A stretch of 36,407 nucleotides of DNA from Candidatus Gastranaerophilales bacterium (GTDB lineage Bacteria > Cyanobacteriota > Vampirovibrionia > Gastranaerophilales > Gastranaerophilaceae): positions 1 through 36,407 of the forward strand of contig CALVCR010000066.1 in the NCBI GenBank assembly GCA_944326125.1, read 5' to 3'. A program made the position numbers and the translations under genes. Below, piece after piece: positions 1 through 7,554 of this stretch. A model generated the notes under the pieces. It was not told the DNA's origin. It made no database searches and saw nothing but the letters and a program-made list of their open reading frames with translations. How positions within the stretch are numbered: the stretch's first letter is position 1; each line of letters starts with the position of its first letter.

Positions 1-2
1 TT

Positions 3-350
3 CTGGATAAGGCGTTCTCCGAATTTTCAGGAGGAACCAGTACAGATAGTTACAGATATATCTCCAATAAAAAGCTTTACAACCTCAAAAATTCAATGGA
101 GGACTATGTTAAAGATATATGTAAAGCTGCAAAAGACGGTAAAGTTAACAAAAAACTGCTTGATAAAATGAAAAACGATAATCTTTCATACAACGGCATT
201 AATTTTATTGCAGGTTTCTTAGTTGCGGCAACATTCTTATCAACATTTATTCCAAAAATCCAATACTATATAACCAGAAAAACCTCCGGTATAGACGGAT
301 TCCCTGCGGGCCTTGATGAAGGTCAGAATGTAACCCCTACAAGAGCTTGA
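3..350 (+). CDS. 3' end of a membrane-anchored protein of unknown function
   Basis: The reading frame is open from the window edge, so the gene starts upstream; the first ATG (base 96) is internal, because coding-like sequence (LDKAFSEFSGGTSTD...) precedes it in frame. The visible part is about 115 residues. It is lysine-rich, then has one hydrophobic segment (INFIAGFLVAATFLSTFIP) followed by a basic, Gly/Pro-containing tail ending in TPTRA. That layout suggests a soluble or exported domain with a C-terminal membrane anchor. I do not recognise the family. The stop codon overlaps the -35 box of the next gene's promoter, so the two genes are probably transcribed separately. Confidence 0.7.
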   Translation: MDKAFSEFSGGTSTDSYRYISNKKLYNLKNSMEDYVKDICKAAKDGKVNKKLLDKMKNDNLSYNGINFIAGFLVAATFLSTFIPKIQYYITRKTSGIDGFPAGLDEGQNVTPTRA

Positions 351-375
351 CAAAATGTTAGGCCTACCTTACAAT
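347..375 (+). promoter_or_regulatory. Sigma-70-type promoter of the DtxR-family gene
   Basis: A perfect TTGACA (347-352) is followed after exactly 17 bases by TACAAT (370-375). Transcription would start near base 382, giving a leader of about 30 bases. The AT-rich palindromic sequence around 388-397 could be an operator for the regulator itself, but that is only a guess. Confidence 0.75.
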
Positions 376-410
376 ATTCCGTAATGAAATTATAATTATG
401 GAGTAAACTC

Positions 411-791
411 GTGCAGGAAAAGTTATCATCCAGTCTTGAGGATTATCTTGAAGTCATCTGTAATCATATAGATAAAAATAAGACAGTTCGAGCTGTAGAT
501 ATTTCAAAAAAGCTAAATGTAAGCAGAGCATCTGTTACGGAAGCTCTTAAAAAACTTGCTTCAAAAGACATGCTTCTTTATGACAGATACGGCAGTATAA
601 CAATGACAGAAAAGGGGATTAAAGAAGCTCAAAGAGTGGTATCAAAGCACACCTCACTTCAAAAATTTTTTGAAAAAGTCCTGGGGCTGGAAACGGAGGA
701 AGCCTCTCAAAATGCTTGCAGAATTGAACATGTAATCTCTGAAAAAGCATTTGAAAAAATATCTGAATTTACGGAAAACTACATTAAATAG
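411..791 (+). CDS. DtxR/MntR-family metal-dependent transcriptional regulator
   Basis: This is a 126-residue iron- or manganese-responsive repressor of the DtxR/MntR family. Residues about 8-65 form the winged helix-turn-helix (SLEDYLEVI, then a recognition helix around SRASVTEALKKL). Residues about 66-126 form the dimerisation domain. Expected metal ligands are visible by alignment with MntR from memory: D11 and E14 in LEDYLE, H80, C103, E106 and H107 in ACRIEH. It lacks the C-terminal SH3-like domain of DtxR, so it is MntR-sized. The start is GTG, with a GGAG about 7 bases upstream; no ATG fits. A near-consensus promoter lies just upstream, and the next gene follows after 12 bases, probably in the same transcript. 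Which metal it senses cannot be told from sequence. Confidence 0.88.
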   Translation: MQEKLSSSLEDYLEVICNHIDKNKTVRAVDISKKLNVSRASVTEALKKLASKDMLLYDRYGSITMTEKGIKEAQRVVSKHTSLQKFFEKVLGLETEEASQNACRIEHVISEKAFEKISEFTENYIK

Positions 792-803
792 GTAGAATTT
801 TAA

Positions 804-1781
804 ATGAACATATTAAAAATAGCAGGCAAGTTTCTTGACCAGCCTCTTTTAGTTGCTAAATTTCAAAAAACAGTACCGGCAGTTTTATTAACTGCAGGCG
901 GTATCTACGGAATCCATGAAGTAAAAAAAGCTCCAGACAAGCATAAAAACGGGGCAGCAGTAAGAGTCGGAACAACAATGATGTTTACAATAGTTTCGGC
1001 ATTGGCAGCGCCTGCTATCACTAACAAATTATTTAAAAAAGCATCTTTGAATATAAACAAAATAGCAGAAAACAATACTGAAACTATTGATAAATTTGTT
1101 AAAAATAATACTGTAAAATCTTCCGTAAAAGGAATTCTTAATAAAGCAAAAAATAAGGTATTGAGTTTTAAAGAGGTCAAACAACTTCATGAAGAAATCG
1201 GAGATAAAAAATTTTTAAATGAACTTATCCCGGAGCCTGAAAACATAACCTCAAAAGAAATCTTTTCAGAAATAGGCCGGCTGTCAGTATTTGGACTTAT
1301 TCCGGTCATAGGAGGAATTGCAGGAGGGATAACAGGAGATTTTCTAAGCACTAAAAACTGGAAAGAAAAGATTCCTAATAAAATCAAAGAAGGAGCTTAT
1401 CAGTATCTGGCCAACATTTTTCTCTGTAATGTAGGGGCAGGATTGGCTCTTGGAATAATGGAAAAATTTGGAGTAAAATCTAAAGGAACAAGAGCGCTTG
1501 GGATGGTGAGCGGAATAGTTTCAACCGGCATAATAGGAGGAAGCGCAATTGCAAATCTTATAGGGAACAAAATAATCAACCCTGTATTCAAAAAGAAAAG
1601 CGAAGATAACAGCATTTATGCCGAAAGACACCCCGAACCGCTTGATATAGGGCTTCATACAGACGATATTGCAACCGTAGCTGTTATGTCGGGTTTAAAA
1701 TGGATTGAACCGGCCCTGCCATTTATGTATGCCATATCAGGCTACAGAGCAGGCATAGGCTACAGAAACGGGAAGTGTTAA
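804..1781 (+). CDS. Multi-pass membrane protein of unknown function
   Basis: A 325-residue protein I do not recognise. It has several Gly/Ala/Ile-rich hydrophobic stretches: about residues 25-38, 55-75, 155-180 (LIPVIGGIAGGITGDFL), 200-218, 230-255 and 290-318. Lysine-rich hydrophilic loops separate them, especially residues 75-140, which look helical. This fits an inner-membrane protein. It starts 12 bases after the DtxR-type regulator and probably shares its promoter, so a role in metal handling is possible but unsupported by any motif. No transporter signature is visible. Confidence 0.75.
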   Translation: MNILKIAGKFLDQPLLVAKFQKTVPAVLLTAGGIYGIHEVKKAPDKHKNGAAVRVGTTMMFTIVSALAAPAITNKLFKKASLNINKIAENNTETIDKFVKNNTVKSSVKGILNKAKNKVLSFKEVKQLHEEIGDKKFLNELIPEPENITSKEIFSEIGRLSVFGLIPVIGGIAGGITGDFLSTKNWKEKIPNKIKEGAYQYLANIFLCNVGAGLALGIMEKFGVKSKGTRALGMVSGIVSTGIIGGSAIANLIGNKIINPVFKKKSEDNSIYAERHPEPLDIGLHTDDIATVAVMSGLKWIEPALPFMYAISGYRAGIGYRNGKC

Positions 1782-1811
1782 CTTTTGTAAAGAAATAAAT
1801 AAGTCGTGAAA

Positions 1812-1840
1812 TTGAGCATTTTTTTTAGACTTTATATATA
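1812..1840 (+). promoter_or_regulatory. Promoter of the GSIAY-repeat protein gene
   Basis: TTGAGC (1812-1817), a 17-base spacer and TATATA (1835-1840). The expected start is near base 1847, leaving a leader of about 23 bases that contains the ribosome site GAGATAGGAT. Confidence 0.6.
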
Positions 1841-1869
1841 TGTAAACACTGAGATAGGATTTGAAAAAT

Positions 1870-2229
1870 ATGCTAACATTTACAGCTTCAGAAGAAAGAT
1901 CAAATACTTGCTTTAAATTTATCGGCACAAATACAAATACCGAAACTACAACTCATTTAATTTCAAATAATACTTCATTAATATCACCTTCAGTTTCAGC
2001 AGACGGCGGTGTTGATACTTGCAGCTTCTACTCAGGTCCATCAGATGCAACTATCGCAGCATTCGGCGAAAGCTATGAAACAACAGGTTCTATCGCATAT
2101 ATGGGTGGAGAAACAAGCGGTTCTATCGCTTACTCAGGAGCTGGTGAATCTTGCGGTTCTATCGCATCAGCATCTTCTTCTTTCTCTTCAGGAGCAAGCT
2201 TCAGCGGAGGATGCAGCTACAGCTGTTAA
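1870..2229 (+). CDS. Small Ser/Gly/Cys-rich protein with GSIAY repeats
   Basis: A 119-residue protein with no family I recognise. The first ~45 residues are Thr/Asn/Ser-rich and end in SADGG. The rest is almost only Ser, Gly, Ala, Thr, Tyr and Cys, with three GSIA units (TGSIAY, SGSIAY, CGSIAS) and a tail ending FSGGCSYSC. There are five or more cysteines and almost no charge. The start is ATG at 1870, because AGGAT ends 9 bases before it; a TTG at 1861 is too close to that site. The repeat codons (TCT, ATC, GCA, GGT) look more selected than in neighbours. It has its own promoter and terminator, consistent with high expression. It could be a surface structural protein or a modified-peptide precursor; neither is shown. 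Confidence 0.72.
   Translation: MLTFTASEERSNTCFKFIGTNTNTETTTHLISNNTSLISPSVSADGGVDTCSFYSGPSDATIAAFGESYETTGSIAYMGGETSGSIAYSGAGESCGSIASASSSFSSGASFSGGCSYSC
2086..2165 (+). repeat. Three copies of GGTTCTATCGC inside the small Ser/Gly-rich gene
   Basis: The 11-base unit occurs at 2086-2096, 2119-2129 and 2155-2165, at 33- and 36-base spacing, all in frame. It encodes GSIA each time and suggests recent internal duplication or strong codon constraint. Confidence 0.8.
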
Positions 2230-2252
2230 TAAAAAAGAAAAGATTTTAATTT

Positions 2253-2281
2253 AAAAAGCGGATTTAAAATCCGCTTTTTTT
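2253..2281 (+). terminator. Rho-independent terminator
   Basis: GCGGATT (2258-2264) pairs with AATCCGC (2268-2274) around a TAA loop, with flanking A-run and T-run extending the stem; seven Ts follow. It ends the GSIAY gene before the pilT promoter. Confidence 0.88.
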
Positions 2282-2292
2282 ATGTAAACTTG

Positions 2293-2321
2293 TTGTCAAA
2301 AGATTTTATAAATGATACGAT
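2293..2321 (+). promoter_or_regulatory. Promoter of pilT-recO-gatD
   Basis: TTGTCA (2293-2298), 17 bases, then TACGAT (2316-2321) preceded by TGA, an extended -10. The start would fall near 2328, giving a very short leader that begins at the ribosome site GGGAGAAGG. Confidence 0.5.
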
Positions 2322-2343
2322 TTGATAGGGAGAAGGTTTTATA

Positions 2344-3441
2344 ATGAGTGAAGTATTTAATATTGAACAATTTTTAAAAGATGCAGCTTTGAACAGAGCA
2401 TCAGATGAACATTTAAAGGTAGGATATCCTCCGTTTTTAAGAAGGAATGGATTTATTTTAAGAACAAGTCTGCCTGCATTAACAAAAGGAGATATTGATA
2501 ATGCTATTCTTGAAATAGCTCCTACCGCAATAAGAGATGCTATTCTAACCAGAATGGACGTCGATTTTATGTACGAAATCAAAGGTGTATCAAGATACAG
2601 AATTAATTATAACCGTCAAATGGGCATGCCGGCTTTAGTTATAAGAAACATCCCTTATAAAATTCCGACATTGCAAGAATTACAGCTGCCTGATTTATTA
2701 GAAACGGTTATAAAGCACCAGAATGGTATCGTACTTGTTACCGGACCTACAGGATGCGGGAAATCCACCACTATTGCATCCCTTATTAACCAGATTAATA
2801 TGACAGAAACAAAACATATTGTAACAATAGAAGATCCGGTTGAATACGTATTTTATAGTGAGAAGAGCGTAATTTCGCAACGTCAGATCGGTGTTGATAC
2901 CGCAGACTTCACTGACGGATTAAAATATGCACTGAGACAGGATCCGGATGTATTATTTATTGGTGAAATTAGAGACAAGGAAACCATGTCTGCAGCTCTT
3001 AAAGCGGCTGAAACAGGTCACCTTGTTCTTACAACACTTCACACTAATGACGCAGTTCAAACTATTAACAGAATCGTCAATATGTTTGAAGAATCTAACA
3101 GGCAGATTGTAAGAAAACAGCTTGCAGAAACATTAAGAGCAACTGTCGCCCAAAAACTTATCTATTCGGAAGAAAAGAAAAGAAGATACCCTGCTTGTGA
3201 AGTGATGGTTGTTACACCTACTATTAAGGATTACATCACAAAAGACAGTTCTGATGATATTTACAGACTAATAAGAGATAATACCGTTGATGATATGCTT
3301 TCTATGAACGCATCGTTAGCAATGTTAGCAGACAGCGGCTATATTTCACAAGAAGAAGCTCTTGCTAATTCTAATGACGAGCCGGAATTAGAAAAGATTT
3401 TCAGAGGGGTATATCAGGGAACAAAAGCTTATTATGAATAA
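2344..3441 (+). CDS. pilT: Type IV pilus retraction ATPase PilT
   Basis: A hexameric cytoplasmic ATPase that depolymerises type IV pili and powers twitching or DNA uptake. The 365-residue length matches PilT. Visible motifs: N-terminal PAS-like domain (1-~110); Walker A GPTGCGKST (134-142); Asp box with EDPVEY (163-168); Walker B DPDVLFIGEIRD (200-211); His box GHLVLTTLHTNDA (225-237). The RKQLAETLRATVAQKL stretch (257-272) corresponds to the PilT-typical helix that separates it from PilB extension ATPases. The ATG has GGGAGAAGG 7 bases upstream. Its stop overlaps recO by 8 bases, so the two are co-transcribed. No other pilus gene is in the window. Confidence 0.95.
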   Translation: MSEVFNIEQFLKDAALNRASDEHLKVGYPPFLRRNGFILRTSLPALTKGDIDNAILEIAPTAIRDAILTRMDVDFMYEIKGVSRYRINYNRQMGMPALVIRNIPYKIPTLQELQLPDLLETVIKHQNGIVLVTGPTGCGKSTTIASLINQINMTETKHIVTIEDPVEYVFYSEKSVISQRQIGVDTADFTDGLKYALRQDPDVLFIGEIRDKETMSAALKAAETGHLVLTTLHTNDAVQTINRIVNMFEESNRQIVRKQLAETLRATVAQKLIYSEEKKRRYPACEVMVVTPTIKDYITKDSSDDIYRLIRDNTVDDMLSMNASLAMLADSGYISQEEALANSNDEPELEKIFRGVYQGTKAYYE

Positions 3442-4198
3442 TTACGTAACAGAAGCTATTAATCTGAAATCATATAACCTTAATGATGCAGATAAAATTA
3501 TAGTTATGTACTCTAAAGATAACGGTCTGATCAAGGGAGTGGCAAAAGGAATTAAGAAGCCTAAGAGTAAACTCGGTGCAAGAATGGATTTGCTTGTGGC
3601 TAATTCCTTGCAGCTTCTTAAGGGCAGAAGTATGGACACTATTATTCAGGCTCAAACCGTTAATAATTTCAGAAAGACCAGAGAAGATATGGATAAACTT
3701 ATGCTCTCTTCTTATGTTTCCGAACTTATTGTAAACTTTGGCGAGGGCTCAGAAGCTGCATCAAAAGAAATCTATGAACTTCTATACAAAGCTCTAAACA
3801 GGATTGCGGATTCTAAAGAGAAAAAAGATGCGCTTATTGCAGTAATAAAATTCCAGCTCAAACTCCTTTTAATAATGGGATTCTGCGTTGAATTGGATAC
3901 CTGCTTATGCTGCCGCGAGCAGATTCTGGATGAAGAAATGTATTTTTCTTCCGCTATGGGCGGTGTAATCTGTAAGGAATGCAACGAAACTCTCGGGGTT
4001 AAGCTTAAAATGCACCATAAAATAAGAGATTTTCTTCTTGCAATGCTCCAGTTTGATTTTGATTACGAAAGCGAGTATGACAGAAAAGCGACCGAAAAAG
4101 TCTGTCAGGTCTGCTTTGATCTTTTAGATGATTATATTAAAGTTCACAGCAGCAAAAAACAAAAGACTTTAAAAGTACTTAAGGAGCTTGCCGTCTAA
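3434..4198 (+). CDS. recO: DNA repair protein RecO
   Basis: RecO helps load RecA onto single-stranded DNA in the RecFOR pathway and anneals complementary strands. The 254-residue length is typical. Residues 1-~80 form the OB fold, with the family's YNLNDADKIIVMYSKDNG pattern and the basic KGIKKPKSKLG segment. The helical C-terminal domain contains a zinc-finger-type pair of CxxC motifs: C157-C160 (within TCLCC) and C180-C183 (CKEC). It overlaps pilT by 8 bases and its stop codon shares one base with the gatD start, so translation of the three is coupled. Confidence 0.93.
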   Translation: MNNYVTEAINLKSYNLNDADKIIVMYSKDNGLIKGVAKGIKKPKSKLGARMDLLVANSLQLLKGRSMDTIIQAQTVNNFRKTREDMDKLMLSSYVSELIVNFGEGSEAASKEIYELLYKALNRIADSKEKKDALIAVIKFQLKLLLIMGFCVELDTCLCCREQILDEEMYFSSAMGGVICKECNETLGVKLKMHHKIRDFLLAMLQFDFDYESEYDRKATEKVCQVCFDLLDDYIKVHSSKKQKTLKVLKELAV

Positions 4199-4893
4199 TG
4201 AAAAAAATCAGGCTGGCACATTTATATCCAAAACTTCTAAACATTTACGGCGACGGGGGAAATATTCTTACCCTGAAAAAAAGATGCGAATGGAGAGGAA
4301 TTGAAATAGAGATTGATGAAATTAATATCTCAGATTCTATAAGCGAACACGATATTTATTTTATCGGCGGCGGCCAGGATTTGCAGCAGATAGAAGTCTC
4401 AAAAGAACTCCAAAGACATAAAGATTTTTTAACCCTGGAACGTGACAGAGGCGCGGTATTTTTAGGCATTTGCGGGGGATACCAGCTTATGGGGCACTAT
4501 TATCAGCCGCATAACGGAGACAGGCTTGAAGGGATTAGTCTGTTAGATGCTTACACAATTGCCGGCGACAAACGTTTTATAGGAAATGTTACGGTTGAAA
4601 CGGAGACAGGAACTCTTGTCGGATTTGAAAACCACAGCGGACTTACTTACCTTGAAGGAGAGACCAAACCTTTAGGAAAAGTTTTAACAGGAAACGGAAA
4701 TAACGGCAAGGATAAAACAGAGGGCGCACAGTACAAAAATGTATTCGGAACTTATCTCCACGGTTCTTTTCTGCCTAAAAATGTAAAATTTGCAGACTAT
4801 ATGCTCGAGCTGGCACTCGGCGAAAAGCCGGAACCTCTAAACGACGAGATTGAAACACTTACACACGACTCGTTGATAAATAAGGCCTATTAA
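4198..4893 (+). CDS. gatD: Lipid II isoglutaminyl synthase, glutaminase subunit GatD
   Basis: A 231-residue class I glutamine amidotransferase of the CobB/CobQ-like type. GatD releases ammonia from glutamine so that MurT can amidate the D-glutamate of lipid II. Visible: YGDGGNI (17-23), FIGGGQD (55-61), nucleophile C92 in GICGGYQLMG (90-99), GFENHSG (142-148) and catalytic H188 in GTYLHG. The family assignment rests on length and on the N-terminal LAHLYPKLLNIYGDGGN pattern. The usual murT partner is not adjacent: downstream is convergent uppS, with 4 bases of 3' overlap. An alternative is another CobQ-like amidotransferase, but the GatD match is good. Confidence 0.87.
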   Translation: MKKIRLAHLYPKLLNIYGDGGNILTLKKRCEWRGIEIEIDEINISDSISEHDIYFIGGGQDLQQIEVSKELQRHKDFLTLERDRGAVFLGICGGYQLMGHYYQPHNGDRLEGISLLDAYTIAGDKRFIGNVTVETETGTLVGFENHSGLTYLEGETKPLGKVLTGNGNNGKDKTEGAQYKNVFGTYLHGSFLPKNVKFADYMLELALGEKPEPLNDEIETLTHDSLINKAY

Positions 4894-5606
4894 ACACCCC
4901 AACGGCGGCTTCTGCGATTGAATTCCAATACGCACTCCGCAAGGGTTTCTTTATTAAACTCCGGCCAGAATAGAGGCAGAACTATAAATTCCGAATAAGC
5001 TATCTGCCAGAGAAGGTAATTTGAAACCCTCATTTCACCTCCGGTTCTGATAAGCAAGTCGGGATCAGGAATTTTTGATGTATAGAGATACGAGTTAACG
5101 GTATCCTCAGTTATTTCATTTATTTTGCCTGACTTATAATCTTCCGCAATCATTGAGGCAGCTCTTACAATTTCCGCTCTGGAACCATAGTTAAATGCTA
5201 TTTGGAGATTTACTCCCGTATTATTTTTTGTTGTTTCAACAGCATTTTTTAAAATTTCCTGTAACTTCGGACTCAGCTTTGTCGTATCACCTATAAAAGA
5301 AATAACTACATTATTTTCATGCATCTCTTTGAGTTCGTTTTTTAAAGTCTGCCCTAATAAATCCATAAGAAAATTAACTTCTTCCGGTTTTCTGTTCCAG
5401 TTTTCGGTAGAAAAAGCATACACGGTTAAGTATTTTATCCCGAAATCGTCGCACGCTCTCATTGCTGCTTTAAGTGCATCAACGCCTTTTTTATGCCCTA
5501 CCGCTGACGGAAGATTTCTCTCCTTAGCCCAGCGCCTGTTACCGTCCATAATTATTGCTATATGTTTTAAATCGTTTTTTTCTACAATCTCTCTTATATT
5601 TTCCAT
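4890..5606 (-). CDS. uppS: Isoprenyl (undecaprenyl) diphosphate synthase UppS
   Basis: A cis-prenyltransferase that condenses isopentenyl diphosphate onto farnesyl diphosphate to make the C55 lipid carrier for peptidoglycan and LPS. The 238 residues match the family. D21 in IAIIMDGNRRWAKER (17-31) is the catalytic Mg-binding aspartate. FSTENWNR (65-72) and RTGGEMRVSNYLLWQ (187-201) are the other signatures. The last residues, RSRRWGV, are also typical. It is third in an operon with M16- and M14-like genes (7-base gap). Its 3' end overlaps convergent gatD by 4 bases, leaving no room for a terminator between them. Confidence 0.97.
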   Translation of the reverse strand: MENIREIVEKNDLKHIAIIMDGNRRWAKERNLPSAVGHKKGVDALKAAMRACDDFGIKYLTVYAFSTENWNRKPEEVNFLMDLLGQTLKNELKEMHENNVVISFIGDTTKLSPKLQEILKNAVETTKNNTGVNLQIAFNYGSRAEIVRAASMIAEDYKSGKINEITEDTVNSYLYTSKIPDPDLLIRTGGEMRVSNYLLWQIAYSEFIVLPLFWPEFNKETLAECVLEFNRRSRRWGV

Positions 5607-5613
5607 ATCTGTC

Positions 5614-6222
5614 CTAATAATCTTCCAACATCTTTAATATACCAAAAACAGGTTTTTCAAGCTCGCTTAATTCCATATTTTCATCAAGCTCAAGCGTAAT
5701 AACAGGGATTTTTCTTTCAATACCTGCCCAGGTACCGAAGCTTCCCGGAGTCGGATAACCGATATTTTCTTCTACAGGATATCCTATAATTTCAGAAATT
5801 CTTAATGCCAAATCTTTTGCGCTGTCATTACCGTCATAGTTAACGACCTTATACGGCGCATGCAGCGTAATGATAGCCCTTGGAGAATACTTTTCAATAA
5901 CTTCTGTCAAGAATCTTGTTTCAACCTCGGAAGCCGGCTTTTCACCGCCATAATAATCATCTTTCTGCCCTAAAACCCAGTTTTTCGCGGGGAAATTCCT
6001 GTTCAAATCAACTCCGTTAAAATTTGTCCTCGTTTTTTTCTCCATACCGTCAGGATTAAGACAAGGTATCATCATTAACTTGGTATCAGGAAAAGCTTCA
6101 TAGTATCTTCTTACAAGGTAATCACCCTGAGGTTCGTCGCCGTGAAAAACACCAATGACAAGAACAGCTCCTAAAGAAGGATTAAAAAGTTCTATCTTAT
6201 TTCCGCCGGGTGTAAGATTCAT
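5614..6222 (-). CDS. M14 zinc carboxypeptidase, MpaA-like murein peptide amidase
   Basis: A small 202-residue M14-family metallopeptidase. Zinc ligands are visible as H27 and E30 in FHGDEPQG and H121 in ITLHAP. The substrate-binding NPDGM (56-60), TRTNFNG (64-70) and DLNRNFP (72-78) are intact, and E178 in ITLELDE is the likely general base. Compact length and motif order resemble MpaA, which cuts the gamma-D-glutamyl-diaminopimelate bond during murein recycling. A cytoplasmic location fits: there is no signal peptide. Neighbours uppS and gatD are also cell wall genes, supporting but not proving this role. Substrate specificity cannot be read from sequence. Confidence 0.85.
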   Translation of the reverse strand: MNLTPGGNKIELFNPSLGAVLVIGVFHGDEPQGDYLVRRYYEAFPDTKLMMIPCLNPDGMEKKTRTNFNGVDLNRNFPAKNWVLGQKDDYYGGEKPASEVETRFLTEVIEKYSPRAIITLHAPYKVVNYDGNDSAKDLALRISEIIGYPVEENIGYPTPGSFGTWAGIERKIPVITLELDENMELSELEKPVFGILKMLEDY

Positions 6223-6229
6223 AATCCGC

Positions 6230-7438
6230 CTATGGTCTCAAAATTGCAATTACATAATCGTCCGTAAAATATTTATTGGCACATTCCAGCAGCTCTTGAG
6301 AGGTAACAGCCCTTAGCCTATCTATCACTTCTTTTTGATAATCAAAAGGTTTACCGGAAATAGAATAATAAGCCATTAAATTTGCCTGCTGGGAATTTGT
6401 TTCAGTTATAAACTGCTGTTTCCCGATAATATTGTTCTTAGCATTATGCAGCTCTTCTTCTGAAACCGGAATTGTTTTAATTTTTTCTATTTCTTCTTTA
6501 AACCCGTCAATAGAAGTCTTGATATTAGAAGGCTCCGTACCTATATAAATACTAAAGACTGCCGCTTTTTGGTGTGTTTCGTAAGAAGTTCTGACAGTAT
6601 ATGCCAAGCCCTTTTTCTCTCTTAATTCCATAAAGAGTCTTGAAGAGAGTCCGCTTGCTCCCAGAATTGTATTTAAAAGCATTATTTTAAAATAATCATC
6701 GCTTCCTATTGTAGGAACAAGCCATCCTTGTATAATTTGCGCCTGCTGGGCATCTTCTTTTATAAGTTCAACTTTTTCCTGATGCAAAGATTCAGGAACA
6801 CTTATTTGAGAAACTGCATCTTGTGATTTTGGAATTACACCAATGTATTTATTTAAAAGGTCCTGTGCTTTTTCAGGTTCAATATCACCCACAAAAGCAA
6901 GAGTTTTCTTACTGTTATTTAGAATTTCGCAATAAGATTTTTTTACATCTTCAAGAGTAGCTTTGTCAATTTCTTCAAGAATAGTTGTATAACTTGCACC
7001 GTAAAAATGATTCTTGTAAATAGTTTTGGTAAACAAATCAGACACTTTGGTTCTTGCAGAATCCAGCTCGGCAAAAAGTTCTCCCTTTAATTTTTCTCTT
7101 TCTTTTTCAAACTCTTCAAAAGTCGAATTCTGTATAATATCTGAAAGAATTGAAAGAGCTAATTCAAAATCTTCATTCAATGATACAAACCGGAACCTTA
7201 AATAATCGTATTTCATTTCCGTATACATATCAATTGCATTTTCATCCAGTATAGATGAAAGCTCTTCTGAGGTATATTTTTGAGTTCCTTTCAAAAGGAG
7301 CCTGTTCATTAAAAGATATTCCCCGGGAAGTTTTTCCGGATTCTCAATCAAAAAGTTTAATGAAAGTGCCGTTCTCGGTGTATCATTATTTCTTTTTAAG
7401 CAGGCACTTATTCCGTTTGTTAATAAAATTTCTCTCAT
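6230..7438 (-). CDS. M16-family peptidase homologue lacking the HxxEH zinc motif
   Basis: About 402 residues, two M16 half-domains as in the M16B (processing-peptidase-like) group. The N-terminal half should carry HxxEH before the F/L-KGT motif. Here the equivalent stretch reads PGEYLLMNRLLLKGT, so zinc binding and catalysis are lost. The C-terminal substrate-binding motif is kept (SSRLFMELREKKGLAYTV). This is the pattern of the non-catalytic partner in heterodimeric M16 enzymes; no catalytic partner is in the window. I start at ATG 7438: the alternative TTG at 7474 lies inside a predicted -35 box, and the family's opening (NGISACLKRN) begins just after this ATG. It heads an operon with the M14 peptidase and uppS. 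Confidence 0.85.
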   Translation of the reverse strand: MREILLTNGISACLKRNNDTPRTALSLNFLIENPEKLPGEYLLMNRLLLKGTQKYTSEELSSILDENAIDMYTEMKYDYLRFRFVSLNEDFELALSILSDIIQNSTFEEFEKEREKLKGELFAELDSARTKVSDLFTKTIYKNHFYGASYTTILEEIDKATLEDVKKSYCEILNNSKKTLAFVGDIEPEKAQDLLNKYIGVIPKSQDAVSQISVPESLHQEKVELIKEDAQQAQIIQGWLVPTIGSDDYFKIMLLNTILGASGLSSRLFMELREKKGLAYTVRTSYETHQKAAVFSIYIGTEPSNIKTSIDGFKEEIEKIKTIPVSEEELHNAKNNIIGKQQFITETNSQQANLMAYYSISGKPFDYQKEVIDRLRAVTSQELLECANKYFTDDYVIAILRP

Positions 7439-7445
7439 AGCTAGA

Positions 7446-7474
7446 ATTAAATCACAAATTTCATCAGACTTCAA
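7446..7474 (-). promoter_or_regulatory. Promoter of the M16-M14-uppS operon, possibly leaderless
   Basis: On the minus strand TTGAAG (7474-7469), a 17-base spacer and TTTAAT (7451-7446). The expected start, 7-8 bases on, coincides with the ATG at 7438, and no ribosome site precedes that ATG, so the mRNA may be leaderless. Confidence 0.45.
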
Positions 7475-7554
7475 TTAAAAATTTGTTATAGAATTGTAAA
7501 AAAAACTTTAAAATACGGGCATGTTCATGATAATATCTCTTTAGAGGTTTTAGA

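Noticed and set aside
2009-2254. An 81-codon frame overlapping the GSIAY gene
   Set aside because: It is the out-of-frame reading of the same repeats and runs into the terminator.
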